Below are positions 37,175 to 49,487 of a stretch of 64,000 nt of DNA, piece after piece. The position numbers and the translations under genes were made by a program. Position 1 is the stretch's first letter, and every line of letters begins with the position of its first letter. The notes beneath the pieces are model-generated. The model was not told where the DNA came from and did no database searches. It saw nothing but the letters and a program-made list of their open reading frames with translations. The DNA comes from Saccharina japonica (taxonomy: Eukaryota > Sar > Phaeophyceae > Laminariales > Laminariaceae), in assembly GCA_008828725.1 (NCBI GenBank), contig MEHQ01003257.1:124001-188000 (forward strand), written 5' to 3'.

Positions 37175-39673
37175 GCAACACCCCGCCTTTTACTGCCTGT
37201 CTTTTTGATATCTGAACACGAGACACGCCGTGCGAAGAAAAACGTCAGACCGCCGAGACGCCAAACACTTCGTCATCGAAACGTCCTCATTTCGCCCAAG
37301 AAAACCTCGTCGCCCGGGTTCAACTTAACCGTCTTAGAACCGCCGTAAAAGTTATCGCACTCTAGTTTCGAAAGGTGTGTCCCAAAACAAACATCGGTGC
37401 AGTTATTAATGGGTTTAAAAGGGTATATTCATACTCTTATATAGATGCGAGGCCATCATTTTGCTCGGCATTTCACGGTTCTGGTGGTGCTGCTCCTCGG
37501 GCTATATACGCGTTTCAACAGCGAGGGCGACCCACCATCTGGAAGAAGGGAGAGGCGCGGAAGAGCTCGACTGTGGTGTACGCCAGCTCCCAGCGGCCGC
37601 TAAGCTCCGTCGCCGTCAGCGGCTTGTCCAAGGGGTCGAGCTCAGCGAGCGTGTCCACCAACCGCCGCATGTCGTCCTTGGTGCCACAGTAAGCGCTGGA
37701 AACGCCTGTGGACGCACAGCAGTATGTATATCAGGTACGCATATACTTCGTACTCGTCGTACGGATGTGTATCTTGTTGCGTGTTGTGTGGGTTCAGGCG
37801 AAACAAGACAGCGAAGTGCCCGCTTTGCGATGCTGGTGGTGCAAGATAGGGTACTGACGACGACAACCAACTGCCATGTGTGGACGATCTCATTTGTGAT
37901 ACTGCGGTGCTCTGTACGTACTACTTTGTAGTACAGCATATCCCTCACCTCTCAGCCTTATTAATAGCAATAGTTGCCGAAGGGAAAACATATACATTTT
38001 TTCGGGATCGGTTCTGGATATTATTTTTCTTCTTTGTTTCTTCGATTCATTTCGTCGATTCATCCAAAAAAAAAGAGTGGTGCTTTCGATTCATTTCTTC
38101 GAATCATCCAACAACAAAAAAGAGTGGTGCTTTGCGTACGCAGGCAGCAGCATCATACGCGGCCGATGATAACTCGCCTTACACGGAACGAGATGGCACC
38201 AGATCTCCGAGGCTATATGGATCATTGTTCTGAGAGAGTGGTACCTGGTAGTTGCCAAGGCTAAGAGACGCTGTTCAACTCAACTGTGTCTGGACCTCTC
38301 GCCCGAAATGCGACAGCCTCACCAATTCCTGTTTGTTCACTCGTATATATTTCGAACTTTTTGTTTCGTGTTTGTTGTCCCGTTTATGTTTGTACATGCA
38401 TGGTGCATGCCCAGCAGACGTCCTTCTTCCTGCACGCACGAGCTCTTGGCATTTGCAAGCGGCACTGCACCAATTCAACAACGTTTTCTCTGCACCAATT
38501 CAACAACGTCTTCTGTCTGATTACAATTTGGTCTGATCTACTTTTCTTCCTGGACGCACGAGCTCTTGGCATTTGCAAGTGGCACTGCACCAATTCGACC
38601 GACGTTGTCTCTGCACCATTTCGTGTGCCCGAACTCGGAAAATAAATAATCAAAACTCTAATTGTGGTACGAAATAATAAATTTTCAAATACATTTACGT
38701 ACTCGTATACCAGGTACAATTTATAGGTACAATTGAAGGCAAACATGGAACCCCAACTTCAGTAGAAAAAAAGGGGTGTACGTTTCAGCCAACAACATAC
38801 TGTTTGTTGTAGGTACGATCGAGAGCTGATTACTCGGAGGGAGGGCCAGGTATCCCTTTTCCCGAGTGCGATATTCGGACGTACCTACGAGTATAAATGG
38901 CTCAACAGGTGTATCATAGGCAGTCATAGGTATACCTACATGTAACAGCAGTACATTCAACAACGCCTTCTATCTGATTACGTAAACTTTGGTCGGATCT
39001 ACTTCTGCTTACTGGATTGCAACGTAGTATCTTTGTGTCGTAGTTTTGTGACCACAGAACTGGTACCTTTTTAGGATGAATCGGCACGGACACTGGGTGT
39101 GCTGGGTGTCGACGGCTATTAATAGAAAGGAAGGTTTAATGTGAACGACACACACGCACACCAGGGCATTAATTAGTGGGTCGGGGTCTGTTGCGCGCAG
39201 CGCAACAGGCGACTCAAGGAGTGTTGCGCGCACCGCAACACGCCTGAGGCGCGTGTTGCGCGCCGCAGGCGCCGCAAGCCCCGACCACCCCCCCCCCCCC
39301 CCCGGCGGGGGGGGCCCCCCCCCCCCCCCCTAGCGCCGGCAGCGAAAAAAGCGAAAAAAAGCCGAAAAAAATCGGCGAGTCCCTTTGGGGCCGAATGTAA
39401 CCAATAAAAATAGCCTAAAAGATGTCCAAATTACGACCATATTTATCAAAAGCGCGCAAACCAAAAAGACCGCCTACAAACAAATCTTTGTTCATCGGAC
39501 CCCGGCGAGAAAAAAACGCGCAACAATTTTTTTTGCCTGCGGCGAAAATGTTGCGCGCCCAAAAACGCGTGTTGCGCTGCGCGCAACTAGCCTTGCGGCG
39601 ACTGTTGCGCAAAACCGTTATTTTGGCCAAATGTTGCGCCAGCGCAACAGCGCAACACCTAATTAATGCCCTG

Positions 39674-39723
<50 letters not shown>

Positions 39724-40362
39724 CTCTGACTGCACGCACGACCTCTTGGCATTTGCAAGTCGCACTGCACCATTTCAACGTCTTCTACTCGTACAAGGTA
39801 TCTGATTATACTTTCGTCTGATCTACTTCCCTGCGCGAGCGCAGCAGTCGGGCGAATAGCCGCCCACGAAGCGCAGCCTTGTAAGAGGATACCCGCATGT
39901 ATGTATGTACGATAGATGGCGTCTGCTCTGCCTGCGGCCTGCGGCTGCTTCTGACGAGTCTGGAGGGCACAAGTTGACGTGTTGGCGTCTGGCCCTTGTG
40001 GATGGACTGACTGCAATTTACAGAGTTACTGCTTTCTCTGCTGTACCTTCCTTTACTACGATCCCTGCTGCTGTCCACTTGCCTGGGTTCGCCATGCCTC
40101 CCCTATCCATGACAGCTGCGAGCTGCAGAATCTTCGATTTCGCTTCAGCCACGCCGTCTCCGGCCATCGTGACGGTGCTCACGGCTGACGCTCCGCATCG
40201 TTCCTGCTGCTGGCACACGCGATTCACGCCTGCCGTGCTACGTACTTCTCGTTGGATCCACGACGTTGTTGCTGGCGTTGGTACAAATGCAGACACTTGA
40301 CCAAACCACGCCAGCCCCAGCATAATGACGGATACAACGAGCGGCAAGGTTGGTGTTGCCAT
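33837..40362 (-). CDS. Plastid lipid-associated protein (PAP/fibrillin family)
   Basis: Fibrillins bind lipids at plastoglobules and thylakoids. Exons: 40362-40047, 37705-37536, 37101-36997, 36642-36481, 35435-35304, 34621-34511, 33941-33837; phases agree throughout, total 1101 nt, 366 residues. The N-terminus has a hydrophobic signal peptide ending VSAFVPTP, then a Ser/Arg/Thr-rich transit region: bipartite targeting to a complex heterokont plastid. Family landmarks in order: AVMDRGGMANP, ELSGRWELAYTTVELFR, SPFFQ, FFKLHQLQTGSWG, IGRITQTLD, FWKLLPTFGG, LTVESTKLK and the closing YVDGGMRVMRDKAGELYIYV. Exon 4 adds an acidic Gly/Ala-rich linker unusual for the family. Met codons at 40386 and 40416 are alternative in-frame starts. 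The exon 1 donor is ambiguous: GAAG|GTACAG (chosen) or a GC-type CAG|GCAAGT ending at 40083, both in phase. The TGA directly follows YVR, so the model ends where the domain ends. Divergent from UBA3, about 2.8 kb away. Confidence 0.88.
35003..35100 (+). repeat. Family B repeat
   Basis: G run followed by GGTACTCGTTTGTTGCTTGC and CATTTGACCATTTACCACGC. In intron 5 of the fibrillin gene. Confidence 0.7.
37136..37181. repeat. AAC microsatellite
   Basis: About 14 units in the fibrillin gene, about 35 nt upstream (in gene direction) of exon 3. Confidence 0.9.
38425..38640 (+). repeat. ~110-bp direct repeats
   Basis: GCACGAGCTCTTGGCATTTG followed by GGCACTGCACCAATTC occurs at 38437 and 38557, with a further copy at 39735. 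TCTGATTA...GTCTGATCTACTT recurs near 38513, 38975 and 39799. In intron 1 of the fibrillin gene. Confidence 0.7.
39005..39161 (+). repeat. Dispersed repeat R carrying unoccupied MITE site
   Basis: Shares CGTAGTATCTTTGTGTCGTA, AGGATGAATCGGCACGGACA and GAAAGGAAG-TTTAATGTGAA with 47640-47711 plus 48227-48300. It lacks the 507-bp MITE present there, and is itself followed by the hAT-like MITE. Confidence 0.75.
39162..39673. mobile_element. hAT-like MITE
   Basis: 512 bp with 15-bp perfect ends CAGGGCATTAATTAG and 8-bp duplication ACGCACAC at 39154-39161 and 39674-39681. CAGGG-type ends with 8-bp duplications are the hAT signature. The interior is built of GTTGCGCGC/GCGCAAC hairpins and long G and C runs. 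A caveat is that the right flank is a CA microsatellite, so the duplication could partly arise by chance. In intron 1 of the fibrillin gene. Confidence 0.8.
39674..39721. repeat. CA microsatellite
   Basis: About 22 units directly right of the hAT-like element. Confidence 0.95.
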
Positions 40363-40731
40363 CGTCCACGTTGACTGGGAATGCATTCCGCCCAAGGCCA
40401 GTGTTGGGAGCGCCAACTGCGTGATGTCTGCCGGGTGTGTACGTGTTCATGATTGTGGGTTTGCACTCATGATTGTTGGCATGTTTATGTAGGGGATACT
40501 GTCAAAATGGGGGGCTCGAAAAGTGACCGTGCACACACACAACACTGACAGCCAGAGTACACACGCATGGCCAGTAGCTGCTGATAATCTGAAAAGGAGG
40601 TGCACGAGGCGCATCACCACCTTGTGGGCAAAGCTGTGATGAAAAGAAAGTCTATGGAAGACAGGACGACCGGCGGTGGGTCTCATTGACTGTGTTGCTA
40701 TTTTGCTGATATGATACGGCGGAGTGGGTAC

Positions 40732-41660
40732 ACCTGTGTTGCAGTGCCCACAAAATGAAATCGTTTTTTGGCCCTTTTCCTGCCAAAAAATCGAAACCTG
40801 GAAGCACCATCGCTCTATTTTTTGGTACGATATCGCGCAATTCTGCTCTAACTCCAGCCTCACAGCTAATCCCAAAGTGCGCCACCCTGCGATGGGCTCT
40901 TTGGTGCTCTCACTACAGTGTGGCAAAACGGCAGCAGTTTTCGTGACCTCTAACCACCGCGACAAAGTCGCTGAAGTTTGAAAATGTGGTTCCAGGTCAT
41001 TGGATTTGTTATTTCCCATACTGTGGCCAAGTTATTTTTTGGAGCTGCAGCCATGGTGAGCAGTACTCACGTACGTACGAATGTTGAAAAAAAAATCAAC
41101 GCTCGTAACTTTTTTGTGTCCCAGCTCTTTAACTCTAAAACACAGTGTTTTTTCAGTCCACATTTCTTTGTTTTTGCAGGTACGTCTCAAGCCGATTGCG
41201 GCGTCGATGGTGTTAATCAAAAAGTGCGCCACCCTGGTATACCTTCCCTGTCTGTACACACAAGCACACGTTCAATCTTGGGCGATTTCGTTAAGGTTTA
41301 CCACCGCGACAGTGCCCGTGAAAATTGCCTAAACTGGCGGCGCGACTGCTGGAGCTTACGTACCGGCTGTGCAAGGATAAAATTGCGTGGCCGCGGTGCA
41401 TCAAATTTCTCCAACTCTAGCACGACAAAGGCCAAACCAACTACAGAACAGGCTATATCGTGACTTGGTTGAGCTCGTCCGGGCGTGGTGTGTCATTGGG
41501 AGGCTTCAGTGGGGAGCACGGCGCCAGTGAACGAGCGCAGACTGCTGCATGTCTCAAAGCGATTGTGAGGGGCTGGTTTTTGCAAAATCCCGGTTTCAAT
41601 AATAATTGACGTTATTGGCTGGAACCTCATTGTCGATTTTGTGGGCACTGCAACACAGGT
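40732..41660. mobile_element. 929-bp inverted-repeat element between fibrillin gene and UBA3
   Basis: Terminal inverted repeats of about 26 bp starting ACCTGTGTTGCAGTGCCCAC, with a 5-bp duplication GGTAC at 40727-40731 and 41661-41665. The interior includes two related stretches around AAGTGCGCCACCCTG (40877 and 41222), each followed by ACCACCGCGAC. A 161-codon open frame inside is not recognisable. Superfamily not assigned. Confidence 0.7.
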
Positions 41661-41665
41661 GGTAC

Positions 41666-43178
41666 GTAAGGAATAGAGGAACTCAAAGAACTTACCGCAG
41701 GAGTACGACAGAGAGGACCAGAACGCCGTTTGAGTGTGAAGTACGAGTACGTAATATATGTACGACATAACCACAAGAAGTGTGTTTGATATTTTGCACG
41801 CTGAACGTTGAATTGGTGAAAGAGCTACGTCGTAATGCAACATTTCCTTTTACATGGGATACGAACGTTTTTGTCGCCGGACGTTTGTTTGCCCACTCTT
41901 TTTGGATATGAGGCAGTACTACGTAGTACTGGAACCCCTTCTGGAGCATCGGGCTACCGCTGCTGTACGACACATCATACGCATCTCACCGCCTTTCGTG
42001 GCTTCCCACGCAGCACTCACTTTGACCCCCCCCTTCCCCGTGTTCCGACATCCCGATAAAATTTTGTGTTGAGAAAGTCGTCCGCAGACAGTTTCAAAAT
42101 GGAGGGCATATGCTACAATGCTTTCTTTCGTGTGCTTGGGGGGGAAACGGAAAAGCAGTGCACAAAGTGCAGACTGCGTTTCTTTTTTTTTTTGCTTTAC
42201 AGCACCACTGCTGCTGTCCAATCCAGTGCATGATATGATATGACTCGAGTACATACTGCAACATATCATACCACGCAGCAATCTTCTTTATGACGCGGTA
42301 GGTTCAAACTGACGCGATTCACTGCTGTTGGTGTTGTTTGCTGCAGCATGCATGCGTAAAGCTTTCAGCAGTGACCACGCCCCGTTCGTTTTGATATATA
42401 ATACGATACCAGGTATATATTTTCCGACATACCGGCATGAGCTCAAATCTGTGTTCGCCTATATACTGGCACTCGTAAGATCTGTACCTTGTAACAGGAG
42501 TGTGCCTAGAGCGTTTACTGACGAGATATGTAGCCGCTCATCGTCTCGAGCTCGCACACAATGGCGCTCGTTTCGAGTCGCCGCAAATTTTTCGATCCTG
42601 GATGGCAGCTGGCCGTGCTGTTTTGATGTCCGTCGCCTTGAACGATACATTCTCACGCCCGAACTTGCTAAACGGTTGCGCGTTCTGACGGTGTGTACCC
42701 AGATAGCGAACTGCGCGAGTAGCCGGGTACTCGAGGAAAGAAACTTGCACTCATCACGACCACCACCACCATCACCGCCACCACCACCACCCTTACCACC
42801 ACTTACGCCACCACCACCATCACCACCACCACCACCTACCACCACCACCACCACCACCACCACCACCACCACCACCCTACCCCGATGGACGGACTGACGG
42901 CAGAGGCGCGTTCGGAGCCCCTTGGATAACCTTGCGTGTCAGCGACGGCGATGACGACGACGACAACAACAACAAGCCCTGCCTCCCTCCCTCCCTCCCG
43001 CCCTCCGTCATGGCCACACGAACCCCCGTAACGTGAAGAGCTCACATCTCGCAATCTTGAGAACCTCGCCCAAGCTCTACGCATGTACCACTTACTACTT
43101 GTAGTTCAAAACCTGAAATTTCGATATTTCCTCATACATGTATCATACTTGGTTCTATTGTATGTATTTGTATTACAG
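41666..43178. other. Intergenic / UBA3 5' region
   Basis: No confident exon. It should hold the UBA3 promoter and perhaps a first exon: the 43179 exon follows a normal acceptor (TATTACAG) and needs one upstream base to complete its first codon. A MDGLTAEARSEPLG frame at 42884 is a weak candidate without a good donor. Confidence 0.45.
42758..42877. repeat. CAC microsatellite
   Basis: Imperfect CAC/CCA array about 300 bp upstream of the first recognised UBA3 exon. Confidence 0.9.
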
Positions 43179-46100
43179 GCGATGGCGAAGTTTCGGTGAC
43201 CGCGATAGAACCGATGCTGGTTGGAGACACACCTTCGATGACGGACGCGGGGGTTTCCACCTCGATGGCGGCAGCCCCTCCATTGCCGCCGCCACCGTCG
43301 CTGGCACCCAACGGCCGCCACGAAGACATGGACCCCAGCCAGCGGTGGAGGGCTTTGGAGAAGCTGGTGTCCCGGCCGACGCCCTTCGGTTCGGAGACCG
43401 GCCAGCTCGCAGTGGGAGAGTTCCAGCCCTTCGAGAATGTGAGCGGGGCAGGGCGAGGGGGTTGGCATGGCGAGACGCGAGGCGAGGCGCAGCGGGGCAG
43501 GGGAACGGGAGCGTGGTGCTGCTGCGTAACCCATTTCGGTCTCGGGGGGGGGCATATAATTGATGAGATTTTTTGTGTGTTTGTTGCTTTGCTTCAAGAG
43601 AGTCGCGATAATTTTGCTTGGTCTTGCTGCTGCTGCTGCTGCTGCTGTTGTTGTGGCTCTGCTGCTTTTGGTGGTATTGCTCTGCTGTTGCTGCTGTTGC
43701 TGCTGCTGTTGTTGTGCTGTTCCTGTTGCTGTTACTCATGCTGCTGCTGCTGCGGTGGTGGTGGTTGGTTCGCGATGCGTCGACTATATCGGAAATCACG
43801 CTCCTGCGACGACCGGAAATCTGGGTTCGGTGTCGTGAACCGCCCAGTGGCGTGGTGTACGTAGACACATCCCTCCTGTGTCTTCCTCTCTTCCCCCGCC
43901 GGCGCTGGCCTTCGTTCCTATCGCGCATAGGGCTTTGTTCATTCAGCGTCCCCTCGTACTGCTGTTCGAATTATCATCGAAGTTTGTGTTGTTGCTGGGC
44001 CAGGCGCGTTGCCTCTCAGCTTCCAAGCTTAAGCTTGACGTGCTGCTGCTTCTTTCTGCAAACGGGCAAATATCAGATCCATTGGATTTTTATTTTAGTT
44101 TTTCCCACCCCATTTATTATCTTTGCACCTTCTTTTCTCTCTACCCCTTTAGTCGCAACTCAGTTCCGGCGTCACTTAACCCTTTTAGAACTGCAGTCCC
44201 GTTTTGGGGACAAAATACTTAGAATTAGAGTGCTTTGCCCCCAAAACGGGACTGCAGTTCTAAAAGGCTTAAGCAGGTTCTTCTTCTCCCTCGCCACTAC
44301 GGTACGGTACGCACGTGCCTTGCATTTTTATCGCGAGAAGACTGCAGCCCTTTTCTTCCCTCGTCGACTCGCGTCGACTATTCTCCTTGTATTCTCCTGT
44401 TGGAACTGGGTTTTATGTCCCGGGGAGTTTTGCTTTCTATACCAGGAGCTGGTGGTGTTTTGTAGCGCGGTCGATCCGGAAACTTTCAAATCCTCCGTTA
44501 GTTGACTCCGCCGGCGGCGGCTGATGTTATGCTTTTTTCATATCATATCATATATACTACTGCTGTAGAAAAGGGTTTTTGCTCGATTCCGTTTTTTGTT
44601 TCTTGGCGTTTTGTGTAATGCTTTCGCGCTCGCTCATTGTAACAATTTAGTCCCCGCGATCACGAAAGGCGCAAGGAGTCTACGGACACTCTAGTTATTG
44701 ATGCCAAACATGATCAACTATCGTACATACGTACATATACATTTTTCAGCGGGAACCTTTACCGTTTCCTGCAATAATCCCGACATACCCGTACGTATTG
44801 ACACGTACATAGAAAAATATGAAACATGAAAACTTGTCGGAGTAGGGTATCGACCTCTGTCCCGTACGCCCCCCGTCTCGAAAGGGATGCGTGGTCAATG
44901 GTCGAATGGCTAAGGCAAGCAACACATGAGTACGCCCCATGAGTACCCCCCCCCTCCCCGCCCCCGATCGATGCTGTGCGGCTTGAGAGGTCTTACGCGG
45001 TTTGGCGAGGTAAAATAGCACTCCTGATCATGGTTGGAAGGAGTCTTGTGTTGGCTTTTATCGGCGTGAAGACGAGTCCACCTGGGACGTTGGTCGTCGG
45101 TCGTCGTGGCAGTTACATCAAATCAAGTACCGACGTTAAAATATCCCCGGGATAAAAAAGCCTTCCACGTATACGTGTTACCATCGCCCATGACTGTGCG
45201 ATACCTTACAGCTGCTGTATATACTCCGACCCATATTCAACTACCCCCCCCCCCCCCCCCTCCCTCGCCCAAAGTCCGCATCACAAGCGGTTACTTAGTA
45301 GGAGCCAACTCAACCATTCATGCGTCTCGCTCAACACCCGACGGCGCTTCGCGCCTGGTGCGAGCAAATATCTGCCTGTGGTCGTTGTGAAAGCCGAGCG
45401 TGCTCGCCGCCCGCCGGAAATGTATGGGATGCGAGGTCACTGGGCATACGAATAACGGCCATGCAATGAAATGATACCCCCCCCCCCCCCCGCCCCCCCC
45501 CCCCCGTATGATGTGCCTACTGATACCCTCCCTACGGACTAGATGGGAGAGTATCTGGAGGACGACATGAAGGTGCTCGTCATTGGCGCCGGCGGCTTGG
45601 GCCTGCGAGCGTTGCTCAATAGACTTGGCGCTCTCTGCCATCACCGACATCACCGTCATCGACATGGACTCCATCGACGTCTCGAACCTCAACAGGTGGG
45701 CCAGGGGGTGGCGAGGGGCTGGCTATGTATGGGCGCCGCCGCGATCGTCTTTTTGTCCCTTCGCATGAAGGCATGTGTCTATCAGGGCGTGACTACGGCA
45801 ACGGGGGAGTGGGGGGGGGGGGCGTACTCATTTGTTGGCCTTGCCTTAGTCATGTTGACGCATTGACACACGCCATACCTTCGAGACACGGGGGGAGGGG
45901 GGGGGGTACTTCATATTCATCATGGCCGTGTCGTATGAACGGGCTGGTGTGGACTCGGTTAACGGTTGAACAGAGACCTACAATTAGAGCACGCGGCTGG
46001 GTCGGTATTTGTAAAGTACAACCGTTGCCCCGCCACAGCCGATCTTGGTGTTCCCGCCCCCCGATCTTCGTCCTTATCAGCTCGCTCCCCCTCCCCCGCG

Positions 46101-49100
46101 CCCCTCACCCGGCCCCGCCCGAACGTGACCCATGTTTCTGGGAAAACCGGCCGAAACGGCGACGACAAGCAGACAGTTCCTCTTTCGACAGAAGGATGTA
46201 GGCCGCCCGAAGGCCATCGTGGCGGCGGAGGCGATCATGGCCAGAGTGCCGGGGTGCAAGGTGGAGGCCCACCACGCTAAGATCCAGGATTTCGACGCCG
46301 ATTTCTACGGGGAGGTGAGACAAACACTTTTACTATAACATAATCATCAACCTTTTTTTTTGGTGGGAGATATATACATATGTAGGATTTCGAGCGAAAT
46401 GCCTTACTTATTTGGGGGGGGGGGGACAAACTCGCTGTGGGGGCTCGAGGTTTCGGTCGAAACTCGGTACGCGTGTATTGGTTGCAAGCTGCTAGTAAAT
46501 AGTTGTACTGTGTTCTGCGTATTTTTCATTTTCGATCGGCGGCCGGAGAGAAGAACTCCGAGTGCGCGCTTGTTCATGTTTTTTTTTTTTTTTTTTTTTC
46601 GTTTCGTTTCGTTTCGTCTTCTTTAAGTTTCAGTTGTTACTCTCGTTCTTTATCACTGTGTGAGGAAGAAGTACTACCTGGCTGGCGTGGAATGGCGAAC
46701 TGTATGTGTTCCCCCTTTGGTTATTTTCTGGTAGTCTTTTATTTTAATTTATTTTTTTATTGCTTTTGTTTTGGGCTTGTGTAACGCCTGTTGTAGCGGC
46801 ACGAACAGCGATGCTACAATCCCTCGGCATCAATCCATATTGTTTTGTTTATTTTTTTTTATTTTTGCCGTGGAGTCCCTTTGCCGTTTGTCTCTCCGCC
46901 CCCCCGTATTTTCCCTAGGACTTTCTTTGGGCTGCTTTAAGCTACGTACGTAATACATTATGTTTTTTGTACTTCGCTCTTCTCTTCCTGACTCGCTCGG
47001 TGGAGCACGAAGGAACGAAAATCGGAACCTGAAGTAGGAAGTGACCACGTATCGTTTGTAATGGGTGGCGCCCAAGGAATGGAGACAGAGGGTGGGGGTT
47101 TCGTAGGGAACCGCGGCGGACGAAAAGCAGAAAGAGACGGCAAAGCAGAGTAAGGTAACCAGTAACGAGACCGACTAGCTGGTAGAACGCGCCTGTACTT
47201 ACGGGCACAAACTTTGGCCTCAGCGTGCCTGGAAGGTACTTTGGTGTGGCTCTGGCCTGCCTCGTCTTTTCAAGTCGTTCTTAAGTCTTGCTTTGTTGGC
47301 ACTGTTTTTTTTTTCGTTTTTTTCGTTCATTTCATTTCATTTCGTTTGCGTCTTTCATTTGTTCTGTTTAACAGATGTCGCATCTCTCTGGGAGAAGCAC
47401 GACATTTTTTTTTTTTTTTTTTCTTTCGGTTTTGTCATGCTTTTGTTTGGTTGCTTGAATTGGTTGAATTGCTTCAGTATGTTTACTTTCTATTATTTTC
47501 CTTTTCGCTTTTTTCTTTCTTTCTATTTTTTTGCTCTTGCACGCGAAAGAAAAAAAAAAGAAAAAAAAAAAGGCTGGGCTTGCTAGCAGGGTAGGTCGTG
47601 CCTGTCCGTATATTATGGCATTGCAGTTGTCTGCCTCTGGCTTACTGCAGCTGAGCGTAGTATCTCTGTGTCGTAAGTTTTGTGACGCAAAGAACATGTA
47701 CCGTTTTTTAGGCTGTTTCTTAAGGAAGCTTCGATTTGTTCAGTTCGATTTGTTTTTTTCGGACCACTTATTGATGTTTTGACACGCGAAACGCCGGTCG
47801 AAAGGGTCGTGGCCTTAATCGGAATGCGTTATTCCTACCAATCCCACAGGTACCACGAAAAAATTCCGCTTTCTCCATCGAAGCAGTTTGAAATATCCAG
47901 CTTTGTCACAATCGAACAATCGACATCAAATACAATTTGAGGTTACTTTCCAGTCAGAATTAGCGGGGAATTTGAATAGTTTGTGCTCTGGAATGTTATT
48001 TGTTGATATTATGCCGAAAATGCCATCATACCTCGAGAACTTGAAAATGCTTCGAATGGAGAAGGCGGATTTTTGCGTTGGAATACCGTCGAGAGTTGGG
48101 CGCACTCATGCCGAAGAGCGCACGGCCGATAAGCCCGCGTTCCGGTCAAAAACATACAATAATGAGCTGAAAAAAACAAATCGAACTGAAACAAATCGAA
48201 CTTCCTTAAGAAAACAGCTTTTTTAGGATGATGAATCGGCACGGACACTGGGTGTCTGGATGTCGACGGGTAGAAAGGAAGTGTTTAATGTGAAGACACA
48301 CACATCATGGTGTTTTGCGTGCGTGAAATATGACTGAGGTCCCTTGCGTTCCTTGTAGCCTGTTCTTTCTCAGCTGAATGCTCAGAGTCCCCTTGCCTCG
48401 ACGGAGCCCCCCCCCGCCCCAACTCTCACGCCGCCCAACCAACCGCAACCCCCCCCCTCGCCCAATACCCACGCGCCTTCGGCGCTTGGTGGGCAAGCAA
48501 TGTCTGCCCTGGTTGGTGAAAAACCAACGTGCTCCGTCCCCGGCATTGTAAGGGAATGCGAGGGTCTATGGTCAATATGACTGGGCGGCCGTGCACGACA
48601 TGAGTACACCCCCCCCCACGGTGTCATGTACGGTCGCCCCCGGACCTGTATTTTCTCTTTCCGCGCTCCACACCTGTTAACGCTTCTTGACTACTCGCCA
48701 GAGCTCCCCCCAAGATTTTTTCGCTTGACCTTTTCTTTGCCGCCGGCAAAAATCGTGTTTGCGCGAACGGCATGGACTCTTTTTGCCCCAAAAACCCGCC
48801 GCCGCCGCTGCCACGGCCTCCCTACACGGCCGACCTGTCCCCTCTCCCCTCTCCCCCCCAAACCCCTTCCACGGCCTCCCTTCGGCCGGCCTTTCCATAT
48901 CCCCCCCCCCTCGTTTTCCGCGGCTGTGTTTGTCCATTGACGAGGGCTGGCCGTTTCGCGCTGGGCGCAACACGCAGGTCCCGTCTACCGCGATAAACCG
49001 GTTCTCTTCGACCTTTTTGTTTTTGTTTTTTTACTTTAGCCCTGAGTTTTTGTTTTGTTTTGTTTTGTTTTGTGGTGTGTGTATGTGTGTGTGTGTTTGT

Positions 49101-49421
49101 TTGTTTGTTTTTTTCGATTTCGTTTTTTGTTTTTCGCCCTCTTTTTGTTTTTCGTTTTTTTTTTTCTTCCATCTTTAGTTTGTTTGGAATATTTTTCGTT
49201 CGTCGCTTGCTCTGCTGTCTCCCGTGTGCAGTTCCGGGTGGTGATTTCCGGCCTTGACAACGTGGAGGCTCGACGATGGCTGAACTCCATGCTCTGTTCC
49301 CTCGTCGAGATGACCGACGATGGCCAAGTTGACCCCAGCACCATCATCCCTCTCATCGACGGGGGCACCGAGGGTGAGACGACAAGGCGTTCGATCGGGG
49401 GAGGCCAGGCGGGCGAGCGGG

Positions 49422-49487
<66 letters not shown>

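Noticed and set aside
39385..39805. Basic open frames inside the hAT-like element
   Set aside because: Arise from GCGCAAC repeats and the CA array; no transposase motif.
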